From Lachnospiraceae bacterium (GTDB taxonomy: Bacteria; Bacillota; Clostridia; Lachnospirales; Lachnospiraceae): DNA of 5,141 bases. The translations under genes were made by a program, and so were the position numbers. Shown here piece by piece: positions 1 through 5,141 of the stretch. Position 1 is the stretch's first letter; each line of letters begins with the position of its first letter. The DNA lies in NCBI GenBank assembly GCA_017613225.1, contig JAGAEH010000177.1:1-5141 (forward strand). Direction: 5' to 3'. Below the pieces are notes generated by a model. That model was not told the origin of the DNA, made no database searches, and saw only the letters and a program-made list of their open reading frames with translations.

Positions 1-2026
1 GGAACATAGGCGGCTGTTCCTCGAAATCGATCTTCAGCGCATTCGCGTTGCGCTCCGCGAAGGCATCGCCCTTCGGCGGGTAGATCATATTTGGCGGTGT
101 GCCCGGGATGGAGGACAGCTTCTCCTTGGTCGCCAGATCCGGCACGGAGGACAGCAGCGCCCAGGTGTAAGGGTGCGCCGGCTCGTAGAAAACTTCTTCC
201 GCCGTCCCGTATTCCACGATCTTGCCGGCATACATGACCGCGATGCGGTCCGCCATGTTGGCGATGACGCCCAGGTCGTGGGAGATAAAGATAACGGACA
301 GATTTCTCTGTTTCTTTAAGTTGTTGATCAGTTCCAGGATCTGCGCCTGGATGGTCACGTCCAGAGCGGTGGTGGGCTCGTCGCAGATCAGGATCTCCGG
401 GTTCGCCGTCAGCGCGATGGCGATGACGATACGCTGGCGCATGCCGCCGGAGAACTCGAAGGGGTACTGGCGGAAGCGGCGGCGGGGATCGTCGATGCCC
501 ACGCTCTCCATCAGCTTGATGGCGCGCTCCTTGGCCGCAGCCTTGGTCAGCTCGTAGGAGCCGTCCGACGTCTGGCGGACCAGGTGCTTGATCAGTTCAT
601 CCGTACGTCCTGCCAGATCGGGCGACTGGTTGGACGCGATGATATCCTTCAGATGGGCGTCCATCTCCCTGACGGTGTCGATCATGTCCTGATGGGCCTC
701 GTCCAGGTCCACGTAGCTGGCGGGAATGACTTCCCATTCCGGCGTCTTGCCGCGGGCGACGATGCCGTCGTACTTCCTCTGCATGCGCTCATAGCGCTTC
801 TTTTCTTTTTCGTTGCGCTTGAAACCGCCGAAATAGTGGTCGATCTCGTAGTCGATGGAGGTATCGAAGGTATGAGTCAGGTTGTCCGTGCGGACCTCCA
901 GGCTGTCCACGCACTTGGCCACAGCCTCCTTCATCTCCTTCGCGGCGGCTTCGGCCTCACTCTGGACCGGATCTGCCTTCTCGAAGATCGGCAGGTCTTT
1001 CTCCAGCAGGGCGATGGCCTTTACGCGCTCCGCGTCGGACTTCTTGATGGCGTTGGCGATGGCCTTTTCTGCCTTCTGCCTGAAACCGTACAGGAAACCT
1101 TCCTCCAGTTCCCTCCTGGTCATGGTGTTCATCTCGTCCACCCGCATCTCCGGGATCTTGTCCTCCACGAAGGCCAGATGATAGCTGAGGGCGAAGGTGT
1201 CCGGGACGGGACGCTCGGAAGCGGTCTTTAAAAACTCCGCGCTGCTCTTCAGCGGTTCCACGATGTCGGCATAGGCTGCGGCGTCTTTCTTCTTATGGGC
1301 AGCCGCCTCTTTGATCTTCGCCACCATCTCGTCCAGCTTTTCCGCGTTCTTATGGACCAGGAACGGGTGCTTGGACTTTCCGGCCGCGCTCACGAACTCG
1401 CTCAGATCGGAGTAGAAGGAGTTGTCGATGGCCTTGTTCTCGATGCGCAGGGCCAGGTTCTCCGCCAGGGCCTGTGCCTCTTCCGTGTTGTCGCGGGCGT
1501 CGGTGTAGTCATGCAGAAGCTTGGAATAGCGGGCGCTGATGGTCTTGAACTTGCTGACCTCTTCCGCCGCGCCTTCCACGCCGGCCTCGGTCATGTTGGT
1601 CTCCAGCTCCTTATAGTACTTCTCCAGTACCTGCTTGCTCTCCTCACGGGCCGCTTTGTTCTTTAACAGCATGGCCTCTGTCAGCTGCGGGCCGATGCGC
1701 ATGATCGGGTTTAAGCTGGACAGCGGGTCCTGGAAGATCATGGAGATCTTGTCGCCGCGGATCTTCTGGAAGTCCTCTTCGGAGATCTTCATCAGGTCCT
1801 TGCCTTCGAACAGGATCTTGCCGCCCTCTTTGATGGAGTTGCCGGCCAGAATGCCCATGATGGCGCGGCTGGTCACGGACTTGCCGGAACCGGACTCGCC
1901 CACGATGGCCAGGGTCTCGCCGCGGTACAGATCGAAGCTGATGGTACGGACCGCCTGCAGCTTGCCGCCGGTGGTCTTAAACGATATCCTTAAATCCTTT
2001 ACCTGTAAGATCTTTTCCTGTGCCAT
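1..2026 (-). CDS. oppD: OppD-type peptide ABC transporter ATPase with a very large internal insertion (partial, 3' end off the left edge)
   Basis: This is the ATP-hydrolysing subunit of a peptide importer, acting on the cytoplasmic face of the OppB/OppC channel. I translated the minus strand from the ATG at 2026-2024; the frame stays open to the window edge (675 residues visible). The nucleotide-binding fold is complete: Walker A GESGSGKS (residues 43-50), Q-loop QDPLSSLNP (99-107), signature FSGGMRQR (525-532), Walker B ILICDE with catalytic Glu550, D-loop ALD (554-556), H-loop His583, and the Opp/Dpp C-terminal region with HPYT (618-621) and IPGTPP (640-645). Family members are usually about 320-350 residues. 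The excess lies between Q-loop and signature, where about 370 Lys/Glu/Ala-rich residues (about 124-492) interrupt the helical subdomain. The usual C-terminal cluster cysteines read Asp654, Asn660 and Asp667. The start is supported by AGAGGAG at 2043-2037 and a one-base TAATG overlap with oppC. An active ATPase is likely; the exact substrate is not determinable. Confidence 0.93.
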   Translation of the reverse strand, partial: MAQEKILQVKDLRISFKTTGGKLQAVRTISFDLYRGETLAIVGESGSGKSVTSRAIMGILAGNSIKEGGKILFEGKDLMKISEEDFQKIRGDKISMIFQDPLSSLNPIMRIGPQLTEAMLLKNKAAREESKQVLEKYYKELETNMTEAGVEGAAEEVSKFKTISARYSKLLHDYTDARDNTEEAQALAENLALRIENKAIDNSFYSDLSEFVSAAGKSKHPFLVHKNAEKLDEMVAKIKEAAAHKKKDAAAYADIVEPLKSSAEFLKTASERPVPDTFALSYHLAFVEDKIPEMRVDEMNTMTRRELEEGFLYGFRQKAEKAIANAIKKSDAERVKAIALLEKDLPIFEKADPVQSEAEAAAKEMKEAVAKCVDSLEVRTDNLTHTFDTSIDYEIDHYFGGFKRNEKEKKRYERMQRKYDGIVARGKTPEWEVIPASYVDLDEAHQDMIDTVREMDAHLKDIIASNQSPDLAGRTDELIKHLVRQTSDGSYELTKAAAKERAIKLMESVGIDDPRRRFRQYPFEFSGGMRQRIVIAIALTANPEILICDEPTTALDVTIQAQILELINNLKKQRNLSVIFISHDLGVIANMADRIAVMYAGKIVEYGTAEEVFYEPAHPYTWALLSSVPDLATKEKLSSIPGTPPNMIYPPKGDAFAERNANALKIDFEEQPPMF
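551..1657 (-). other. In-frame insertion domain of about 370 residues within OppD (no recognised family)
   Basis: The segment covers OppD residues about 124 to 492. On its N-terminal side the sequence follows the normal family pattern (IGPQLTEAMLLKN, 111-123). On its C-terminal side the pattern resumes with AAAKERAIKLMESVGI (496-511), which normally follows only a few residues later. The inserted stretch is rich in Lys, Glu and Ala, with long helix-like runs such as EEAQALAENLALRIENKA near residues 182-199 and RNEKEKKRYERMQRKY near 404-419. It contains a few less helical patches (GKSKHPF at 216-222, ERPVPD at 271-276, GKTPEWEVIPASYVDL at 426-441) and a single Cys (372). I see no transmembrane segment, nucleotide-binding motif, intein motif or tandem repeat. 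It sits in the cytoplasmic helical subdomain. A helical or coiled-coil scaffold or regulatory domain is inferred; boundaries are approximate. Confidence 0.8.
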
Positions 2027-2043
2027 TATTCATCCACTCCTCT
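2024..2043 (-). promoter_or_regulatory. oppC/oppD TAATG junction and oppD ribosome binding site
   Basis: The oppC stop codon TAA (2028-2026) shares its last base with the oppD start ATG (2026-2024). A good Shine-Dalgarno sequence, AGAGGAG (2043-2037), lies in the end of oppC with a 10-nt spacer. This fixes the oppD start and suggests that ribosomes finishing oppC re-initiate on oppD, keeping the permease and ATPase subunits in proportion. Confidence 0.85.
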
Positions 2044-3588
2044 CAGCGAAGGGTTAAAGGCATCGCGCAATCCGTTGCCGAACAGGTTGAAGGAGATCAT
2101 CAGCAGTGAGATGAAGATCGCCGGGAAGAGCAGGATATGCGGATACGTGGACAGGTAAGCCTGTCCGTTGGACAGCATGGTACCGATGGAGGTCAGGCCC
2201 GAAGTCTCCAGGCTGATGATGTGCAGGTAGGACAGCATCGACTCGGAGAAGATGACGCTCGGGATGATCAGGATGGTACCGGTGATGATGGTGCCCAGGG
2301 AGTTCGGCAGGATGTGCCGGAACATCAGGCGCGCGTCCGAAGCGCCCAGGGTGCGGGCCGCCAGGATATGCTCCTGATTCTTAAAACGGTAGAACTGCGT
2401 ACGCACGCGGTAAGCGATGCCGATCCAGCCTGTTGTTATGAAAGCGAACAACAGGCAGACCACCACTCCGACTTTATCGGCAAGGTGCAGCTGGAACAGC
2501 GTGGCCACCACGATGAAGGGCACGCCGCTCAGGATATCCGTAACACGTTCCAGCACCAGGTCGACCCAACCGCCGTAGTAACCGGAGATGGAGCCGAAGA
2601 TCACGCCGATGAAGAAGTTCAGGATGGACACCGAGATGGCCAGGATGAAGGACAGTCTCGCGCCGGCGGCCAGGCAGACCAGCAGGTCCTGCCCGTGCTG
2701 GTTGGTGCCCAGCGGGTGGGAGGCATAGAAGCCGTAGCTGTAGCGGTAGTACTCGGAATAGAGCACGCGCATGCGGTAGCCGGACTGGTTCTTGACCGCG
2801 TAGGTGTACCACTCGGTGCCGTTCTCGCCGCCGTCGTCTCCCGCGATGCGCAGGGAGTCGTATTTGGCGCGGTGCTCATTCTTGGAGGTGTGATATGCCG
2901 GTACATAGATCGGCGTGCCGTCCTCTTCATGATAAGCGGATTCGCCCTGGGTATTGGGGCCGGAATCCTTCAGCTCATACCACAGGTTGGCGCCGGAAGT
3001 CACCGCCACGTAGTTGGTCTTGTAGTTGGCCGGCAGCGGGTAGATCACCTGGATGTTGTTCTCGTTCTGATAGGCCTGCAGATCCAGGTACTGCTGTTCG
3101 GTCATGTCCACATAGGCGAAGCCGACTTTATCATAGGTGTCCACATACAGCCTGTAATAATCGATACCGTTCATGTCCTTGTAGTGCTCGCGCATATCCT
3201 TGACAGCGGTATTCTCGGGGTCGACTTCATAGAGGATCGAGTTGTAATAGTCGTAGCCTGCCTGGGTCTCGTTCTGCTCCATGCAGCCGTCGATGCCCAG
3301 CCACTCCAGACCTTTCACATGGGGCAGCAGCAGCTTGTAGTAGCCGTCGCGGAAGGTCACGTCGTAGTGAGAGATCATCGGGATGATGATGGCGTACAGC
3401 AGCAGTAATAAGATGATGATGGCGGCTGCCACCGAGGACTTGTTCTTGCGGAACCGTCCCATGGCGTCACGGAAGTAGCCGACGGGTTTGGTAGACAGCT
3501 TCTTGTCCGTGATCCGTCCGCTGGTATCGATGGTCTGGAATTTCTCGGCAGGGATACCGGAATACTTTTCGAATTGATTCTCGTACAT
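2026..3588 (-). CDS. oppC: OppC-type peptide ABC transporter permease with an enlarged extracytoplasmic loop
   Basis: This is one of the two membrane channel subunits of the importer (520 residues, complete). It has a cytoplasmic N-terminus of about 50 residues, then TM1 at about 53-73. A hydrophilic segment (about 76-288) follows, then the OppC/DppC transmembrane domain: HPLGTNQHGQDLL (291-303), further helices near 312-332, 353-368, 373-393, 434-453 and 485-504, and the EAA coupling loop EHILAARTLGASDARLMFRH (406-425) that docks on the ATPase. The C-terminus NGLRDAFNPSLRG (505-517) is typical of the family. Usual OppC length is about 300 residues; the roughly 200 extra all fall between TM1 and TM2, outside the cell. 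In the HPLGT motif the common Asp and Arg read Asn296 and Gln300. The start ATG follows the oppB stop by one base and has GAGG at 3596-3593. The assignment is secure; the role of the added loop is unknown. Confidence 0.94.
   Translation of the reverse strand: MYENQFEKYSGIPAEKFQTIDTSGRITDKKLSTKPVGYFRDAMGRFRKNKSSVAAAIIILLLLLYAIIIPMISHYDVTFRDGYYKLLLPHVKGLEWLGIDGCMEQNETQAGYDYYNSILYEVDPENTAVKDMREHYKDMNGIDYYRLYVDTYDKVGFAYVDMTEQQYLDLQAYQNENNIQVIYPLPANYKTNYVAVTSGANLWYELKDSGPNTQGESAYHEEDGTPIYVPAYHTSKNEHRAKYDSLRIAGDDGGENGTEWYTYAVKNQSGYRMRVLYSEYYRYSYGFYASHPLGTNQHGQDLLVCLAAGARLSFILAISVSILNFFIGVIFGSISGYYGGWVDLVLERVTDILSGVPFIVVATLFQLHLADKVGVVVCLLFAFITTGWIGIAYRVRTQFYRFKNQEHILAARTLGASDARLMFRHILPNSLGTIITGTILIIPSVIFSESMLSYLHIISLETSGLTSIGTMLSNGQAYLSTYPHILLFPAIFISLLMISFNLFGNGLRDAFNPSLRGVDE
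2725..3363 (-). other. Tyr-rich extracytoplasmic insertion of about 210 residues in OppC
   Basis: The segment covers OppC residues about 76 to 288, between TM1 and the conserved HPLGT motif. By the normal OppC topology this loop faces outside the cell, where the binding protein docks. It is strikingly rich in tyrosine: I count 31 Tyr in residues 81-290, including the dense end YSEYYRYSYGFY (277-288). It has no hydrophobic stretch long enough to cross the membrane. Its first part (GLEWLGIDG, 93-101) resembles the short loop of clostridial OppC proteins; the part after that looks added. I recognise no domain family. By analogy with the large P2 loop of MalF, which contacts maltose-binding protein, it could form a docking surface or cap for the binding protein; that is inference. 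Confidence 0.75.
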
Positions 3589-3596
3589 CTTACCTC
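3586..3596 (-). promoter_or_regulatory. oppB/oppC junction and oppC ribosome binding site
   Basis: The oppB stop TAA (3592-3590) is followed by one G and then the oppC ATG (3588-3586). The Shine-Dalgarno core GAGG (3596-3593) overlaps the last codons of oppB with a short 4-nt spacer. The spacing points to translational coupling and leaves no room for a separate promoter. Confidence 0.75.
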
Positions 3597-4543
3597 GCCC
3601 CCATCTTGATTCTCGGATCGATGAAGCCGTAGCTCAGATCCACCAGCAGGCCTGAAGTCAGGCCGATCAACGTATAGAAGACTGTATCTGCCATGAAGAA
3701 GTTGTAGTCACGCAGGGCCACCGACTGGACGAACAGGTTGCCGACGCCGGGGATGGAGAACAGGCTCTCGATGATCAGCGAACCGCCCAGGATCCAGACG
3801 AATTCGCTGAGGATCATCGGCAGGATGGGCACCATCGCGTTGCGCATTGCGTGGCGCGTGACGGCCTGGGATTTGGTCAGGCCCTTGGTGCGCGCCAGCA
3901 GCAGATAGTCTCCGGTCAGCACCTCAGACAGCTCTGCGCGCGTAAAACGCGTCAGACTGGCGACGGTACCGAAACAGAGCGATATGATCGCCGGCAGCAT
4001 CGACTTGAACATCGGCCAGGAAAAGAAAGCGGCCTGCTCTCTTGAGGCGATGGTCAGGGAAAACCAGCCGGTTTTATAACATAAGAAATACTGTACCAGA
4101 AACGCGTAGACGTAACTTGGCACGGAGATGAAGAACATGACCAGGGTGGAGATCACATGGTCCTGCCATTTGTTCTTCTTAAGCGCGGCAAAAATGCCGA
4201 GCAGGATCCCAAGAGGGATGGAGATCAGAATGGAATACAGGTTGACGACGACGGAATAAGGGATCTTATTCATCATCACCTGGAAGACTTCCTGGCCCAG
4301 ATACATCTGTTCGCCGAGGCCCCAGTCGCCTCGGATCAGATGCGCCCAGTAGCGCCAGTACTGCGTCATGATGGGCAGATTGTAGCCCATGGCTTCACGC
4401 CGGCGGATGATCAGCTGTACGTCACGGCCCTGGCTCTTGACGGCAGGGAGCGGCAGCAGCTTGATCAGGATGAAACAAATCGTCGTGATGATGAAGAACG
4501 TGAAGATCATCAGGATCAGACGTTTGATGACATACTTAAACAT
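3590..4543 (-). CDS. oppB: OppB-type peptide ABC transporter permease
   Basis: This is the partner membrane subunit of OppC; together they form the channel through which the peptide-like ligand crosses the membrane. It is 317 residues, the usual family length, with no insertion. TM1 lies at about 8-30, preceded by the family-typical start MFKYVIKRLI. A hydrophilic extracytoplasmic loop follows (about 33-92, with RGDWGLGEQ at 71-79), then helices near 98-119, 130-154, 180-196, 238-258 and 285-305. The EAA coupling loop is DYLLLARTKGLTKSQAVTRH (212-231), and ESLFSIPGVGNLFVQSV (259-275) and the C-terminus FIDPRIKMG (308-316) are OppB/DppB hallmarks. The start is supported by GAGAGAGG at 4557-4550, 6 nt upstream. 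It is the first gene after the intergenic hairpin, so its expression probably depends on read-through from the binding-protein gene. Confidence 0.95.
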   Translation of the reverse strand: MFKYVIKRLILMIFTFFIITTICFILIKLLPLPAVKSQGRDVQLIIRRREAMGYNLPIMTQYWRYWAHLIRGDWGLGEQMYLGQEVFQVMMNKIPYSVVVNLYSILISIPLGILLGIFAALKKNKWQDHVISTLVMFFISVPSYVYAFLVQYFLCYKTGWFSLTIASREQAAFFSWPMFKSMLPAIISLCFGTVASLTRFTRAELSEVLTGDYLLLARTKGLTKSQAVTRHAMRNAMVPILPMILSEFVWILGGSLIIESLFSIPGVGNLFVQSVALRDYNFFMADTVFYTLIGLTSGLLVDLSYGFIDPRIKMGAR

Positions 4544-4547
4544 AGAG

Positions 4548-4557
4548 CACCTCTCTC
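4548..4557 (-). promoter_or_regulatory. oppB ribosome binding site
   Basis: GAGAGAGGTG on the minus strand is a purine-rich Shine-Dalgarno site. The AGG core ends 6 nt before the oppB ATG (4543-4541). It lies directly downstream of the intergenic hairpin, so oppB translation begins just after the putative attenuator. Confidence 0.7.
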
Positions 4558-4566
4558 AGAAATGGT

Positions 4567-4594
4567 AAAAGGGGGCTGGTCTTCACCAGCCCCC
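4567..4594 (-). terminator. Intergenic hairpin with T-run: partial terminator/attenuator between the binding-protein gene and oppB
   Basis: On the minus strand GGGGGCTGGT pairs perfectly with ACCAGCCCCC (4594-4585 and 4580-4571) around a GAAG tetraloop, followed by TTTT (4570-4567) and then ACCATTT. A 10-bp GC-rich stem with a T-run is the form of a Rho-independent terminator, though the T-run is short, which suits partial rather than full termination. It begins about 45 nt after the stop codon of the binding-protein gene. Such hairpins commonly let the binding protein be made in excess over the permease; a role in mRNA 3'-end stability is also possible. On the plus strand the same hairpin is followed, after CACCTTC, by a run of eight T, but no plus-strand gene feeds it. 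No convincing promoter was seen in the rest of the gap (4544-4639). Confidence 0.78.
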
Positions 4595-4639
4595 CACCTT
4601 CTTTTTTTTACAACTCTGCGATTATGATACGGACCCGGA

Positions 4640-5141
4640 TTAATAGGTCAGGGTCTTAGCGGCCTCAGCCCACTCGGTATCGTTGTAGTTGTAAGTGTAG
4701 AAACGAAGTCCGCCGAAGTCGATCAGGTCTGCATAGGTCTGCAGCGGGAAATCGCCCTTCTGAGAAACAAGGCTGCCCACGTTACGATAGTAGACAGGAG
4801 TTACAACATACTGCTTCAGGTACTCGTTCTCGACTACGCCGAGGAACGCGCACTTGGTGGCAGCGTCATAGTTCGCGAACGCTTCCAGCGTCAGGGAACC
4901 ATCATCGGAAGTCAGAATGGTCTCGCTGTCGCCGTCCATCCACAGCGTCCAGGTGGTCAGAGTCTGGGTGAAGTCCTTGCCGTTGACGTTCAGGGTGAAG
5001 GAAACGGTATCGGGCTCAAAACCATACTCCATCTTGGTGTCCGGCTTCACATAGCACTCATAGATGATGGTGAAAGGCTCATAGGCAGCACCGCCCCAGG
5101 TGGAGAAGATGATGTCGGTCTCACCGGATTCCATGGTGTCA
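4640..5141 (-). CDS. Extracellular substrate-binding protein of a peptide ABC transporter, SBP family 5 / OppA-like (partial, 5' end off the right edge)
   Basis: This is the C-terminal 166 residues of the ligand-binding subunit that would deliver its substrate to OppB/OppC. The frame is open to the right edge: codons Thr and Asp precede the Met at 5134-5132, so that Met is internal, not the start. Features typical of the C-terminal lobe of OppA-like proteins include the STWGGAAYEPF segment near the visible start, a Tyr/Phe-rich stretch, and the final GGLRFYTYNYNDTEWAEA before the stop TAA (4642-4640). Full-length members are around 500-600 residues, so most of the gene, including the lipoprotein signal and much of the ligand pocket, lies outside. 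Its position directly upstream of oppB on the same strand supports the assignment. Peptide is the most likely ligand, but family 5 proteins also bind nickel-chelates, sugars and other solutes, so the substrate remains open. Confidence 0.8.
   Translation of the reverse strand, partial: DTMESGETDIIFSTWGGAAYEPFTIIYECYVKPDTKMEYGFEPDTVSFTLNVNGKDFTQTLTTWTLWMDGDSETILTSDDGSLTLEAFANYDAATKCAFLGVVENEYLKQYVVTPVYYRNVGSLVSQKGDFPLQTYADLIDFGGLRFYTYNYNDTEWAEAAKTLTY

Noticed and set aside
551..1657. The OppD insertion as an intein or mobile element
   Set aside because: There are no intein splice-junction residues (Cys/Ser start, His-Asn end), no endonuclease motif, no terminal repeats, and the insertion point is not a nucleotide-binding motif. 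Codon use looks like the flanks.
584..1666. Several plus-strand open frames opposite the OppD insertion (215, 99 and 123 codons)
   Set aside because: The minus-strand frame runs unbroken through this region and joins conserved ATPase motifs on both sides. The plus-strand products are low-complexity Leu/Val/Gly-rich shadows.
2474..2930. Minus-strand open frames of 112 and 103 codons inside oppC
   Set aside because: They lie in other frames of the same strand within oppC and give Arg/Pro/Ala/Thr-rich translations with no start context; they are frame shadows.
2137..3408. A 423-codon plus-strand open frame opposite oppC
   Set aside because: It is antisense to a well-conserved permease. Its Val/Gly/His/Gln/Asp-rich translation is typical of a reverse-frame shadow of GC-rich codons, and no family motif is visible.
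4157..4627. A 156-codon plus-strand open frame opposite the 5' part of oppB and the hairpin
   Set aside because: It is antisense to conserved oppB, crosses the hairpin, and its Asp/Gln/His-rich product has no recognisable motif.
4595..4639. A possible promoter for oppB (TATCATAAT-like sequence upstream of the hairpin)
   Set aside because: I found no -35-like hexamer at proper spacing, and a transcript starting there would run straight into the hairpin.

Overview
The window is one minus-strand operon segment encoding a peptide/nickel-type (Opp/Dpp) ABC importer. Reading in the direction of transcription (right to left) it holds the C-terminal part of an OppA-like substrate-binding protein, a short intergenic gap with a strong hairpin, the complete permeases OppB and OppC, and most of the ATPase OppD, which runs off the left edge. 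Every gene is on the minus strand, and no base of the window lies more than about 100 nt from a gene. No RNA gene, mobile element, CRISPR array or long repeat was seen.

The organism is probably a Firmicute of class Clostridia, with Lachnospiraceae or a related gut/rumen lineage the best guess. The grounds are the protein style (Lys/Glu-rich proteins, Tyr-rich extracytoplasmic segments, the OppA C-terminus), purine-rich Shine-Dalgarno sites, moderately high GC with mainly G/C-ending codons, and occasional TTA leucine codons. This is inference from style, not a database match.

Layout on the minus strand: oppA-like (5141 to 4640, 5' end missing), a 96-nt gap with a perfect 10-bp GC-rich hairpin and T-run (likely attenuator/terminator), oppB (4543 to 3590), oppC (3588 to 2026) and oppD (2026 to beyond 1). 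oppB and oppC are separated by 1 nt, and oppC and oppD share one base in a TAATG junction, so the three are probably translationally coupled. An oppF-type second ATPase may follow to the left, but it is not visible.

Working model: the binding protein captures a peptide-like ligand outside the cell and delivers it to the OppB/OppC channel, which OppD powers by ATP hydrolysis on the cytoplasmic side. The unusual part is that two subunits are greatly enlarged by in-frame insertions while their core motifs stay intact. OppD has about 370 extra, mostly helical, charged residues between its Q-loop and its ABC signature, on the cytoplasmic side. OppC has an extracytoplasmic Tyr-rich loop of about 210 residues between TM1 and TM2. 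OppB is of normal size. OppD also has Asp/Asn/Asp where many relatives carry the C-terminal cysteines that bind a [4Fe-4S] cluster. Together these suggest an uncharacterised structural variant of the Opp importer, and this is the main finding of the window.
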